DNA from: Luteolibacter algae
GTDB lineage: Bacteria; Verrucomicrobiota; Verrucomicrobiia; Verrucomicrobiales; Akkermansiaceae
Direction of reading: 5' to 3'
DNA length: 64,000 bases
Assembly: GCF_042683045.1 (NCBI RefSeq)
Contig: NZ_JBHUIT010000012.1
Span: 1-64,000 of the forward strand
In this document: positions 43,145 through 51,707 of the stretch, one piece after another
Position numbering within the stretch: the stretch's first letter is position 1
How the letters are laid out: every line of letters begins with the position of its first letter
Program-made: the position numbers and the translations under genes
Notes under the pieces: model-generated
Seen by the model: only the letters and a program-made list of their open reading frames with translations
Databases searched by the model: none
What the model was told of the DNA's origin: nothing

Positions 43145-45092
43145 AGTCTGCCCTCTGCAGTTTTTGAATCAAGGCAAAGCCTTTTCATGTTGGCAGTGAC
43201 AAAGCCAAATAGTCTGCCCTCTGCAGTTTTTGAATCAAGGCAAAGCAAACTATGAAAGCAGGAGCAGAATCAACCAAGTCTGCCCTCTGCAGTTTTTGAA
43301 TCAAGGCAAAGCTTCACAGGAGTGGAGTGGCAACTCACCCGCAGTCTGCCCTCTGCAGTTTTTGAATCAAGGCAAAGCAACCCTTTCCAACTGATATGAT
43401 CTGCCTTGAGTCTGCCCTCTGCAGTTTTTGAATCAAGGCAAAGCGAGACGGGTAGTCATTACGAAAAACCGTAGAGTCTGCCCTCTGCAGTTTTTGAATC
43501 AAGGCAAAGCTGGCGTTTACGTGGGCTTGCTGCACGTAGGAGTCTGCCCTCTGCAGTTTTTGAATCAAGGCAAAGCAAGCACGCGAGAACCCCTCTCGAC
43601 GACGTAGTCTGCCCTCTGCAGTTTTTGAATCAAGGCAAAGCATCCTTGGCAAACACCCGGGCGACGATGGCAGTCTGCCCTCTGCAGTTTTTGAATCAAG
43701 GCAAAGCTGGGAATCCACAAACGGCGCGTTTTTGGCGAGTCTGCCCTCTGCAGTTTTTGAATCAAGGCAAAGCCTACGAGCTACACAGTAGAAGTGATTG
43801 ATGAGTCTGCCCTCTGCAGTTTTTGAATCAAGGCAAAGCAATACCAGAGCTTTGCAACTGGCTTTCTGAAGTCTGCCCTCTGCAGTTTTTGAATCAAGGC
43901 AAAGCAGGCGGCAAGGTCGGCCTCCTGGAATCGGAAGTCTGCCCTCTGCAGTTTTTGAATCAAGGCAAAGCATCGAAAGCGAGATCGAGCACTACGAAGC
44001 CAGTCTGCCCTCTGCAGTTTTTGAATCAAGGCAAAGCTTATAAGGCACAATCACTACTCTAGCCCCTAGTCTGCCCTCTGCAGTTTTTGAATCAAGGCAA
44101 AGCCCAGTGAGCAAGCGGAAGAAAAATGAGGAGAGTCTGCCCTCTGCAGTTTTTGAATCAAGGCAAAGCTGAGCCGGAAGGCTGGGATGCGACCATCGAA
44201 GTCTGCCCTCTGCAGTTTTTGAATCAAGGCAAAGCGACAGGCTGTATGCCGCGGAATCCCCAACGAGTCTGCCCTCTGCAGTTTTTGAATCAAGGCAAAG
44301 CCGAGTTAACGGACTCGACAAGATCGGGGTTAGTCTGCCCTCTGCAGTTTTTGAATCAAGGCAAAGCCTGAATCCATGCGCTCAATGATCCGCAAAAAGT
44401 CTGCCCTCTGCAGTTTTTGAATCAAGGCAAAGCATGGGGCACGGGCGCGGGTGCTTTGTATCTAGTCTGCCCTCTGCAGTTTTTGAATCAAGGCAAAGCG
44501 CCTTCACCAATGTGAGCCTCGGTGCAATTAGTCTGCCCTCTGCAGTTTTTGAATCAAGGCAAAGCGGCATTTGCTTGTGGGTCGCACCTCTAAATAGTCT
44601 GCCCTCTGCAGTTTTTGAATCAAGGCAAAGCAACGCAATTCTCAAGTAATCCATATGATTCAGTCTGCCCTCTGCAGTTTTTGAATCAAGGCAAAGCCTC
44701 CGCGCCTTGTACGTTAAAATTTAACATAGTCTGCCCTCTGCAGTTTTTGAATCAAGGCAAAGCCAACACCGTTGACACCACCGCACCGCTCAAGTCTGCC
44801 CTCTGCAGTTTTTGAATCAAGGCAAAGCGAGAACAAGAAAGTGAATTTCACTGTTCCAAGTCTGCCCTCTGCAGTTTTTGAATCAAGGCAAAGCAGTTTT
44901 CGTGGTTATCCTCTCAGTCGTATCAGTCTGCCCTCTGCAGTTTTTGAATCAAGGCAAAGCGAAGATGTCCGTTGGCCACTCTACCACCACAGTCTGCCCT
45001 CTGCAGTTTTTGAATCAAGGCAAAGCTGCTAGTTCAAAGCTCTCGAGCGCGTAGCCAGTCTGCCCTCTGCAGTTTTTGAATCAAGGCAAAGC
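43145..45092 (-). CRISPR. CRISPR array, 30 repeats of 36 bp, 29 spacers
   Basis: Thirty 36-bp repeats that all look identical by eye, starting AGTCTGCC and ending GGCAAAGC on the plus strand (43145, 43211, 43277, ... 45057). Spacers are 30 bp except two of 29 bp; the period is 66. The strand is given as minus because the tracrRNA candidate anti-repeat pairs with the end that reads GCTTTGCC on that strand, which should then be the 5' end of the repeat in crRNA. Type II by its Cas9. The lack of repeat decay suggests a recently active array. Promoters inside repeats, as in other II-C loci, are possible; no clear -10 can be read. Confidence 0.97.
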
Positions 45093-45178
45093 AAAAAATG
45101 GCACCCACAAGATGGGTGCCTCAAGACGGATGGGACGGGATTGCACTCCCCACCCTTCGCTGAACCGTCCGCTTTTTA
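45057..45178 (+). ncRNA. Second tracrRNA-like RNA candidate at array end
   Basis: On the plus strand the last repeat (perfect anti-repeat to minus-strand crRNA) is followed by AAAAAAT, stem-loop 1 GGCACCCA-5 nt-TGGGTGCC (45100-45120), TCAA, stem-loop 2 with outer stem GACGG/CCGTC (45125-45169) around GGGACGGGA...TCCCCACCC, then CGCTTTTT. This is the order of a tracrRNA such as that of Campylobacter jejuni. The last repeat also sits on normal spacing, so it may be an ordinary repeat, and no promoter is visible. On the minus strand stem-loop 1 followed by TTTTTT could also act as a terminator before the array. Confidence 0.45.
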
Positions 45179-45298
45179 CTGGAGCAATTCAGGGTGCCGT
45201 CAGGACTTTTAAATTACTATGAAATCGAAACGAATCAATCTGAATCTACTCTGCCTCCCTGCATGCCTGGGGTTTCGGGAATCCGAAACAAACTCCGG

Positions 45299-45334
45299 AG
45301 CCTACCCTCTGCAGTTTTTGAATCAAGGCAAAGC
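45299..45334 (-). repeat. Solitary degenerate CRISPR repeat
   Basis: 36 bp matching the array repeat except two changes (AGCCTACCC for AGTCTGCCC). It lies 206 bp beyond the last array repeat and borders the phage-like segment. Confidence 0.95.
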
Positions 45335-45633
45335 ATCACAACCCTTACCCCGTTTTCCGTGCGGGCAACTCCGCGCAATTCGACGAGATCACCAAGCACT
45401 TCGTTGGCGACCTTCCATCTTTCCAAGTATTCGAGCGGCGTGGCCTCACTTATAGAAGAGAGTCCGTCCGCACCTGGCAAAACCGTCCATCCAAACGAAT
45501 CATTACGAGTGGCCTTCCATATCTGGCCATCATGCTCTGACCCACCGATGGCTGCAACATCTTCCCATAGGGAAGAATCGACGCTCAGGCCATTTGCTTC
45601 CGACCAACGTATGAGAGCTTCATACTGGGCCAC
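45335..45633 (-). pseudogene. Fragment of phage polyvalent protein kinase-like gene
   Basis: About 100 residues starting at GTG 45633 (AQYEALIRWSEANG). The text GGSEHDGQIWKATR, DSFGWTVLPG, ATPLEYLERWKVANEVLGD and LRGVARTENG matches, by eye, the N-terminal part of the putative polyvalent protein kinase domain found in phage and plasmid genes (EH-x-x-x-x-K, then TPLEYLERW-x-x-NE-x-x-GD). The coding sequence runs right up to the edge of the solitary repeat at 45334 and is cut there; the frame then reads on through the repeat and stops at 45235. It is therefore a truncated remnant. Confidence 0.6.
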
Positions 45634-45639
45634 TGCCGC

Positions 45640-45849
45640 CTATTGGCGTAGTTCGAACGATTCGTCTCCAGTTGTATCCGCATGTCTTCTGAGCTCGTCG
45701 ATGGCTGCGTCAAGCGAACTTTGCGGTAGTGTTCCTTCATGCTGGTTTTCTTGCTCATATCTGTTTGGCAACACAGCAAAGTATTTTGGATCCCCCTGCG
45801 CTTCAAGGACAATTCTTCCACCATCTTTCCTTGCCCGCATCGATACCAT
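45640..45849 (-). pseudogene. Small phage-type ORF fragment upstream of the kinase-like fragment
   Basis: A 69-codon frame in the same frame as the kinase-like fragment, ending with TAG 6 bp before its GTG. The text RARKDGGRIVLEAQGDPKYF and DAAIDELRRHADTTGDESFELRQ has normal coding composition. No family recognised. Upstream its sequence seems to continue in another frame, so a frameshift or fusion junction lies near 45850. Confidence 0.4.
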
Positions 45850-46158
45850 GCGCTCCCGTGCGTATTCCCCGCGCCCTTCCTCGGATTGTTGATCTTCCCG
45901 TTGAGGTCGTCCAAGAGCTTTTTCTTCAAGGCTGGATCCATCTTCTTCGTGCTCGCGCTTAGGCCAGAATTCAGGCTTGGAAGTTTTTCTTCCTTGGCGT
46001 GCTTCTCCACATTGAGGCCTTGGGCTTTCGCCGCTTCCCGTGAAAAGTCAATCTGGCCGGCTCCCGAATTGAAGCCATACGGCTCCCACGGCACATCGAA
46101 ATCTCCTATTGCCGGGTCGTTCTGGTAGGCCGACCAATAGGCGAAGTCTATCTTGAAC
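45850..46158 (-). pseudogene. Fragment resembling the C-terminus of a phage head-morphogenesis protein
   Basis: An open frame of about 100 residues that begins immediately at the inner edge of the solitary repeat at 46159. The text AYWSAYQNDPAIGDFDVPWEPYG followed by FNSGAGQIDFSREAAKAQGLN recalls the C-terminal tail of Mu gpF-like or minor head proteins (W-x-P-x-GFNSG...SREAA-x-x-x-GL), then a Lys-rich helix DPALKKKLLDDLNGKI. No start codon of its own is present and the frame breaks near 45850. Identification is tentative and by eye. Confidence 0.4.
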
Positions 46159-46194
46159 AGTCTGCCCTCTGCAGTTTTTGAATCAAGGCAAAGC
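46159..46194 (-). repeat. Solitary intact CRISPR repeat
   Basis: A perfect 36-bp copy of the array repeat, 1066 bp from the array end. It is followed on the right by a 32-bp spacer-like stretch and then AGTCTGC (46227-46233), the first 7 bases of another repeat. Confidence 0.97.
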
Positions 46195-46264
46195 ATGGGA
46201 GCCGGATTGATCCAATCAAGTTCCACAGTCTGCTAACCGATCTTCAAATGTCATTCCTTGGTGA

Positions 46265-46960
46265 TCACTTATCCAGATCCAGGAAGTGCCGTTTGGATGA
46301 AACCAGGTGCCGTCTCATCGCGTCTGCTGCGTGGTCGCCAAGACCGAGAGCAATGGCCTCTACAATTTCCCGGTGGCCTTCCACGACATCGGTATACCAA
46401 TCGATATCGCCGTGATTTTTCTGCGCGTATTCGATACAGCTGCGCTCCATTGCTCCCAGAACTCCGGAGTAAATTCGATTGCCGGATCCTTTCGCGAGAA
46501 CCAAGTGGAAGGAGATGTCCGCTTTGCTGAATTCGGCGAGTGAACCTTTCAACCCCTCCATCCTCCCGATGACCTGGCGCAGTTCTTTTACAATGGATTC
46601 TCCTGCATTGACCGCCGCCAAACGTGCGCACTCGGTTTCGATAAGGATACGAAAGTCGATTAATTCCATGAATCCCGCCTCCGCGACCAGGGAAGCATAC
46701 ATTTCCATCGCCGTGTTCAGGGAATCCAGACTGGGCTTGGCGATGTAGGTGCCACTTCCCTTCGTTGTCCTTAACAGCCCACGACCACGCATCTGCTGTA
46801 TCGCCTCCCGCACCACTGTGCGGCTCGCCCCAAATGCTTCGCAAAGCCTCTCCTCGGAGGGAAGGCGCTCCCCGGGTGCAAGCTTTCCCGAAAGGATCTC
46901 GCCTTCGATCTGTGCAATAATTTCCTGACTTCGCTGTGACACTCGGGAAAATCTGCCCAT
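46265..46960 (-). CDS. GntR/FadR-family transcriptional regulator
   Basis: A 231-aa regulator. The N-terminal winged helix has EGEILSGKLAPGERLPSEERLCEAFGASRTVVREAI (GntR signature, about 18-53), then a Gly-rich wing TTKGSGTYIA. The C-terminal FCD domain (about 90-225) is all helical with the metal-binding pattern FRILIETECARLAA, FSKADISFHLVLA and VVEGHREIVEAI and DAMRRHL. It is divergent from the sugar operon, and two TGTNNNACA sites lie in between; it likely controls that operon, with a sugar acid as effector. Confidence 0.93.
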   Translation of the reverse strand: MGRFSRVSQRSQEIIAQIEGEILSGKLAPGERLPSEERLCEAFGASRTVVREAIQQMRGRGLLRTTKGSGTYIAKPSLDSLNTAMEMYASLVAEAGFMELIDFRILIETECARLAAVNAGESIVKELRQVIGRMEGLKGSLAEFSKADISFHLVLAKGSGNRIYSGVLGAMERSCIEYAQKNHGDIDWYTDVVEGHREIVEAIALGLGDHAADAMRRHLVSSKRHFLDLDK

Positions 46961-47003
46961 ACCTGTGGCTCATCTCCAGATGTTTTATCAAAAATCAAAA
47001 TTT

Positions 47004-47040
47004 CTGTCTGACAACTCTCCCGCAGATCTGTATGACAACC
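47004..47040 (+). promoter_or_regulatory. Candidate GntR operator pair
   Basis: CTGTCTGACAACT at 47004-47016 and CTGTATGACAACC at 47028-47040 are near-identical 13-mers, 24 bp apart (about two helical turns), each containing TGT-N3-ACA. They lie between the divergent regulator gene (start 46960) and the sugar operon (start 47060). FadR-type regulators typically bind such short palindromes. Confidence 0.6.
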
Positions 47041-47059
47041 GCCACCAACCAATCGGCCA

Positions 47060-47458
47060 ATGCTGCAAACAGGAATACTGAACCCACAAATTCTCTCTCT
47101 AATCGCCCGCGTGCGTCACACGAATACCCTGGTCATTTCCGACTGGGCCTTCCCCTACTGGCCAGAGATCGAGACCGTCGACATTTCTCTGACAAAAGGA
47201 ATGCCAACCGTTCTGCAAGTTTTGGAACTATTGAAACCAAATTTCAAAATCGGCCGCATCGTCCAAGCAGAGGAATTTCTTAGCACGAATCCGGATGAGA
47301 AAATCAAAGCTTTCAATACAGCATTCGAAGAGATTCCGGACTGCATTATTGAAAGGCCTTCCCACATTGATCTCAAAAAACAAGTTCCATCCGCCATCGG
47401 TCTCATTCGCACCGGTGATCCTACCGCTTACGGAAACATCATCCTGGAATCAGTCTAA
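47060..47458 (+). CDS. RbsD/FucU-family sugar mutarotase
   Basis: A 132-aa member of the RbsD/FucU family, which interconverts sugar anomers. Typical text: GILNPQILSLIARVRHTNTLVISDWAFPYWP (catalytic His and Asp area) and VDISLTKGMPTVLQVLELL, ending in IRTGDPTAYGNIILESV (the family ends with GD-x-x-Y-x-N). First gene of the operon; its stop TAA overlaps the next ATG by 1 bp. With a fuconolactonase-like gene in the operon, a FucU-like role is more likely than ribose pyranase. Confidence 0.9.
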   Translation: MLQTGILNPQILSLIARVRHTNTLVISDWAFPYWPEIETVDISLTKGMPTVLQVLELLKPNFKIGRIVQAEEFLSTNPDEKIKAFNTAFEEIPDCIIERPSHIDLKKQVPSAIGLIRTGDPTAYGNIILESV

Positions 47459-48267
47459 TGCGCACCGCAGTCACACTCTCACAAGTCCCGGAAGCAGCAG
47501 CCGGCCCTTTTGTTTTCCACGAACCTCTGGCCGATGGCTTCGCCCTGGCAAAGTCAGCTGGCTTCGATGACGTGGAGCTATTTTTCCCCGGTCCGGATGC
47601 CTTCAGCGTAGAGGAAATCAAGGCCCTATGCGAAACCCATGGTATGGGCGTAGCTGCCGTAGGCACCGGTGCAGGCATGGTAAAGCATGGCCTTTCCCTG
47701 ACTGATCCATCTCCCGAAAAACGTGCTGCGGCACTCGATTTCATCACCCGGATGATCGACTTTGGCGGTGCACTTGGCGCACCTGCCATTCTCGGCTCGA
47801 TGCAGGGAAAATGGGGTGGCGATGTCTCGCGGGAGCAGGCTCTGAAATGGCTGGCAGAGGCTTTGCGAAGCGCTGGCAAGACAGCGGCGAAGCATGGCGT
47901 CCCATTCATTTACGAGCCACTCAACCGCTACGAGACGAACCTCATCACCCGCCTTCAGGATGGCGCGGAATGGATCGAAGCGGAATCGCTCGAAAACATT
48001 GTTCTCCTCGCGGATCTTTTCCACATGAACATTGAGGAAGTAAACCTCGCCGAAGCACTTCGGAGTGCCGGAAAACATGTCGGACATGTGCACTTTGCGG
48101 ACTCCAACCGGCGTGCTTTCGGCTTCGGCCACACGGATCCGACACCTATTATTGCCGCTTTACGCGAAATAAATTACACAGGAAGCATCTCCGCGGAGAT
48201 ATTCCCCTTGCCGGATGCGAAGACCGCAGCCGCCCAAACCATCAAATCAATCAAATCGCTGCTCTGA
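47458..48267 (+). CDS. Xylose-isomerase-like TIM-barrel isomerase/epimerase
   Basis: A 269-aa protein of the AP-endonuclease-2/xylose isomerase superfamily. The metal-binding residues are visible: PFIYEPLNRYETNL (Glu), VLLADLFHMNIEE (Asp-x-x-His), VHFADSNRRAFGFGHTD (His and Asp/Arg) and SAEIFPLP (final Glu). Members are sugar isomerases or 3-epimerases, or hydroxypyruvate-type enzymes. The 1-bp overlap with the mutarotase gene indicates translational coupling. Substrate inferred from context only. Confidence 0.87.
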   Translation: MRTAVTLSQVPEAAAGPFVFHEPLADGFALAKSAGFDDVELFFPGPDAFSVEEIKALCETHGMGVAAVGTGAGMVKHGLSLTDPSPEKRAAALDFITRMIDFGGALGAPAILGSMQGKWGGDVSREQALKWLAEALRSAGKTAAKHGVPFIYEPLNRYETNLITRLQDGAEWIEAESLENIVLLADLFHMNIEEVNLAEALRSAGKHVGHVHFADSNRRAFGFGHTDPTPIIAALREINYTGSISAEIFPLPDAKTAAAQTIKSIKSLL

Positions 48268-48327
48268 GACAGCCGGGCACCGGTTTCAAACACCTCTGCC
48301 CAAACCAACATTTTATATATTCGACAC

Positions 48328-49269
48328 ATGATCCCTACCAGACCACTCGGCAACACCGGCATTGACCTCCCAATCCTTTCCTTCGGAGCTTCCTCCCTCG
48401 GCGCGGAATTCCGCTCCATCACCATGGACGAGGCAATGCTTTCCACCCGCACAGCTCTCGATCTCGGGATGAATTTCATCGATACCTCCCCGTATTACGG
48501 CCGCGGTATGTCGGAGATCATGCTCGGTCTGGGTCTCAAGGGGATCGATCGCTCATCATACCTTCTCGGCACAAAACTCGGCCGCTACTCGGAAGAGCAT
48601 TTCGATTTCTCCGCAAAGCGTGTCGAAGAATCCACCCACATCTCCCTCCAGCGCCTGAAGACCGACTATCTGGACATCATGCTTCTCCACGATGTGGAAT
48701 ACACCAATCTCAATCAAGTCTGGGAGGAAACCATCCCCGCCCTCATCAAACTCAAGGAACAAGGCAAAATCCGCGCGATCGGCTTTTCCTGCTACCCGTT
48801 GAAAACCTTCAACACGGTTCTCGATCACGTGGAGGACGAGATCGACTGCGTTCTCAGCTACAACCGCTACACCCTCCAAAACACGAGTTTTGTCACAGAC
48901 ATTGTGCCACGCCTCAAAGCGAAAGGTATCGGAGCGATGAACGCCGGTCCCTTCTCTGCGCGTCTGCTCACCAATGCCGAGCTTCCAGCATGGCTGAAAG
49001 AACCGGAAAACGTGAAGCAAGCTGCCCGTGATGCAGCCAAGCTTTGCGCTGACAATGGCGTTGATATCGCACAGCTTGCGCTCCAATTTTCATGTGAGTA
49101 TCCAGATCTGGCGACAACGGTCGCAGGCTCCGCCAACCCGAAAAACATCGAGAAATGGGCCGAGTGGCTTGACCAACCGATCGACCGCGAACTTCTTGAT
49201 AAAGTTCTCGCCATCTTTGAACCCGTCAAAGACATCGGTCACCAGGAAGGACGTCCTGAGAACAATTGA
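48328..49269 (+). CDS. Aldo/keto reductase (L-galactose/L-fucose dehydrogenase type)
   Basis: A 313-aa NAD(P)-dependent oxidoreductase. The catalytic set is in place: DLGMNFIDTSPYYG (Asp and Tyr), LGTKLGR (Lys) and DIMLLHDVEY (His). The sequence PTRPLGNTGIDLPILSFGASSLG and the LQRLKTDYLDIMLLHD block fit the L-galactose dehydrogenase subgroup, which also oxidises L-fucose to L-fucono-lactone. With the lactonase further along the operon this gives steps one and two of an oxidative path. Confidence 0.88.
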   Translation: MIPTRPLGNTGIDLPILSFGASSLGAEFRSITMDEAMLSTRTALDLGMNFIDTSPYYGRGMSEIMLGLGLKGIDRSSYLLGTKLGRYSEEHFDFSAKRVEESTHISLQRLKTDYLDIMLLHDVEYTNLNQVWEETIPALIKLKEQGKIRAIGFSCYPLKTFNTVLDHVEDEIDCVLSYNRYTLQNTSFVTDIVPRLKAKGIGAMNAGPFSARLLTNAELPAWLKEPENVKQAARDAAKLCADNGVDIAQLALQFSCEYPDLATTVAGSANPKNIEKWAEWLDQPIDRELLDKVLAIFEPVKDIGHQEGRPENN

Positions 49270-49333
49270 TTCCCGCGCGAGTAAGCCTTTATCCGCGACT
49301 CTTCCACCTGATCACCAGTCCCCTATTTTTCCC

Positions 49334-50368
49334 ATGTCATACGCCATCGAATTCACCGACGTAAAAGAAATTAAAGCAGTCGATCTCCCCGACGCGCCAG
49401 CACCCGGCCCGGGCGAAGCTCTTGTCCGCACCCACCGCATGGGCATCTGCGGCACGGATCTTTCCTGCTACCTCGGCAAGTTCCCGTTTTTCGCCTACCC
49501 ACGCACTCCCGGTCACGAGCTCGGTCTTGAAGTCGTTGCCGTCGGCGAGGGTGTGACCAGTGTAAAACCCGGCGACAAATGCTCGCTCGAGCCTTATGTC
49601 AATGACCCGGCCACCGTCGCTTCCATGAAAGGCAAATCAAATGCCTGCCCGAACGTGCAAGTCATCGGCGTTCACAAATCCGGAGGCCTGCGCAAAAGCA
49701 ACTGGATCGTCCCGGCACACAAGCTTCACCCGGGTAATGACCTTTCGTATGATGAACTAGCTCTCGTTGAGACTCTCGCGATCGGTTACCACGCGGTCAA
49801 GCGCGGCAATCCACAGCCCGGTGAAACCGTCATGGTTATCGGCGCAGGTCCTATCGGGCTCGCTTGCCTTGAGTTCCTGAAACTCATGGATGTAAAAGTC
49901 CTCGTCGTCGATTTTGCCCAAAACCGCCTGGATTTCTGCAAGGAAAAACTCGGCATCCAGCACCCGGTTCTTGCCCAGGCCGATGGCTCGCATCTTTCTG
50001 AAATTGAAAAAATTACCGATGGCGCGTTCTGCGATGTAATCATTGATGCCACCGGCCACGCCGGATCGATGGTAAAATGCTTCGAATTCGCGGCAGTAGG
50101 TGGACGCGTTGTCTACGTTGGCATTACCGCCCAGGATATCAGTTTCCCGCAGGCACCGTTCTTCCACCGTCGCGAGCTGAGTGTCATGGCATCCAGAAAT
50201 GCTCTTCCTGCGGATTTCCCGGAAATCATCGAAATCATCCGCGCAAAGAAAATTGATCTCAACAACTGGATCACCCATCGCCTTTCCATTGAGGAAGTGC
50301 CGGAAGGTTTTGATAAATTCACTGATCCGAAGCTTGGCGCGATCAAGGCGGTAATTGAGGTGAACTGA
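49334..50368 (+). CDS. Zinc-binding alcohol dehydrogenase (RspB-like)
   Basis: A 344-aa medium-chain dehydrogenase. Catalytic zinc region: RMGICGTDLSCYLG (Cys) and TPGHELGLEV (His-Glu); the four-Cys structural zinc lobe is missing, leaving one Cys (NACPNVQVIGVHKSGG). The NAD-binding loop is VIGAGPIGLACLEFL. Likely oxidises a hydroxyl of a sugar or sugar acid produced by the other operon enzymes. ATG 49334 (MSYAIEF) is preceded by CCTATTTTTCCC with no clear Shine-Dalgarno; the open frame to 49028 lies inside the previous gene. Confidence 0.88.
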   Translation: MSYAIEFTDVKEIKAVDLPDAPAPGPGEALVRTHRMGICGTDLSCYLGKFPFFAYPRTPGHELGLEVVAVGEGVTSVKPGDKCSLEPYVNDPATVASMKGKSNACPNVQVIGVHKSGGLRKSNWIVPAHKLHPGNDLSYDELALVETLAIGYHAVKRGNPQPGETVMVIGAGPIGLACLEFLKLMDVKVLVVDFAQNRLDFCKEKLGIQHPVLAQADGSHLSEIEKITDGAFCDVIIDATGHAGSMVKCFEFAAVGGRVVYVGITAQDISFPQAPFFHRRELSVMASRNALPADFPEIIEIIRAKKIDLNNWITHRLSIEEVPEGFDKFTDPKLGAIKAVIEVN

Positions 50369-50447
50369 TCTTTCCTTTGATCGGATTTCAAGCTATCCCA
50401 CCTGTGTCCAGAGATCGCACCCCGCGCGGTCAACAATATACTATTTT

Positions 50448-51692
50448 ATGAAAACCTGTCCAAAATTCACTTTCGGTGTCGGCGATCGCTTCGCACACGG
50501 CGCACACGCCCAGCTTCAAGCTTTCATCAAAGCCAAGGAACTGGGGATCGATATTGCTCCGGTATGGAACAAATCTAATCGCGAGCACGATATTATCGGC
50601 TCCCAGCCGCAAACCACCCGCGATGCGGCAGACGCAGCAGTCAAAGACCTCGGCTGGACTGGTGACTACCTGCTTGATGCGGATCATATCAATCTCAAGA
50701 CAGTGGATCGTTTCATTGCTCCCTGCGATTTCTTCACCCTCGATGTCGCGGATGATATTGGCGAGGCTGCCGAGCCCGCCGATGTTGCCGCTTTTATCGA
50801 GCGTCACCCGGAGCTGATCGGCACAGTCTCGATCGAAGGTATCGAAAAACCGTTCGAAATTTCCCGTGCGGATGTCGAAAAAACGGCAAACCAGTTCCTC
50901 AAGGCCACACAGAAGGCGAAAGCAATCTACGAGCAAATCCTCGCAGTCAAAGGTCCTGACTTCGTGACCGAAGTCTCAATGGACGAAACCGATAGCCCGC
51001 AGACTCCTCCGGAACTTCTAGTAATTCTTGCTGCTCTCGCGGATCAGGAAATTCCGATCCAAACCATCGCGCCTAAGTTCACGGGCCGTTTCAACAAAGG
51101 GGTTGATTACGTCGGAGACGTCGTCCAGTTCGAGAAGGAGTTCAATGATGATCTCGCGGTTATCGCCCATGCGGTGAAAACCTACGGCCTGCCGGCCAGC
51201 CTGAAGCTTTCCGTTCATTCCGGCTCAGACAAATTCTCTATCTACGCACCGATCAAACGCGCTCTCGCACGCACCGGTGCCGGTCTTCATATCAAAACAG
51301 CAGGCACAAACTGGCTGGAAGAAGTCATCGGCCTCGCGGAATCCGGCGGCAGCGGCCTTGAGCTGGCGAAGGAAATCTATGCCAAAGCTCTTGAGAAAAA
51401 AGAAGCTCTCTGCGAGCCGTATGCAACGGTAATCGATATCGACTTCGCAAAGCTCCCTTCCGCGGAAACCGTCAATGGCTGGACCAGCGAACAATTTACG
51501 GGAGCCCTTCGCCACGATCAGAGCAACCCTGCCTACGATCCGAATGTCCGCCAGCTCCTCCACGTGGGCTTCAAAATCGCGGCAATGATGGGTGACACCT
51601 ATTTGCAAGCACTCAAGGACAATCGTGAAATCGTTTCCCGTTGCGTTACGGAGAATCTTCTCGAGCGTCACATGAAGCTTCTCTTTGCTTGA
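50448..51692 (+). CDS. Tagaturonate/fructuronate epimerase-like protein (UxaE family)
   Basis: A 414-aa protein. KFTFGVGDRFAHGAHAQLQAF at the start, DADHINLKTVDRFIAPCDFFTLDVAD, VSMDETDSPQTPPELLVIL, APKFTGRFNKGVDYVGD and LKLSVHSGSDKFSIY are the blocks of the UxaE family, which epimerises tagaturonate to fructuronate. In this operon, together with mutarotase, dehydrogenase and lactonase, it probably epimerises a keto acid or keto sugar of the deoxy-sugar path rather than tagaturonate. A terminator-like hairpin lies 15 bp after its stop. Confidence 0.8.
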   Translation: MKTCPKFTFGVGDRFAHGAHAQLQAFIKAKELGIDIAPVWNKSNREHDIIGSQPQTTRDAADAAVKDLGWTGDYLLDADHINLKTVDRFIAPCDFFTLDVADDIGEAAEPADVAAFIERHPELIGTVSIEGIEKPFEISRADVEKTANQFLKATQKAKAIYEQILAVKGPDFVTEVSMDETDSPQTPPELLVILAALADQEIPIQTIAPKFTGRFNKGVDYVGDVVQFEKEFNDDLAVIAHAVKTYGLPASLKLSVHSGSDKFSIYAPIKRALARTGAGLHIKTAGTNWLEEVIGLAESGGSGLELAKEIYAKALEKKEALCEPYATVIDIDFAKLPSAETVNGWTSEQFTGALRHDQSNPAYDPNVRQLLHVGFKIAAMMGDTYLQALKDNREIVSRCVTENLLERHMKLLFA

Positions 51693-51707
51693 TCTTCATC
51701 TTTCAGG

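Noticed and set aside
43335..44654. Several open frames with repeated CLDSKTAEGRL or FALIQKLQRAD segments on both strands of the array
   Set aside because: They are produced by reading the 36-bp CRISPR repeat in different frames; not genes.
45100..45120. Stem-loop read as a minus-strand terminator in front of the array
   Set aside because: As a terminator it would block a minus-strand leader; more likely part of the plus-strand tracrRNA-like structure, though the terminator reading is kept as an alternative there.
45585..46226. 213-codon minus-strand frame across the solitary repeat
   Set aside because: It includes a translated CRISPR repeat and runs out of frame over the second half; only the inner part is treated as a phage-like fragment.
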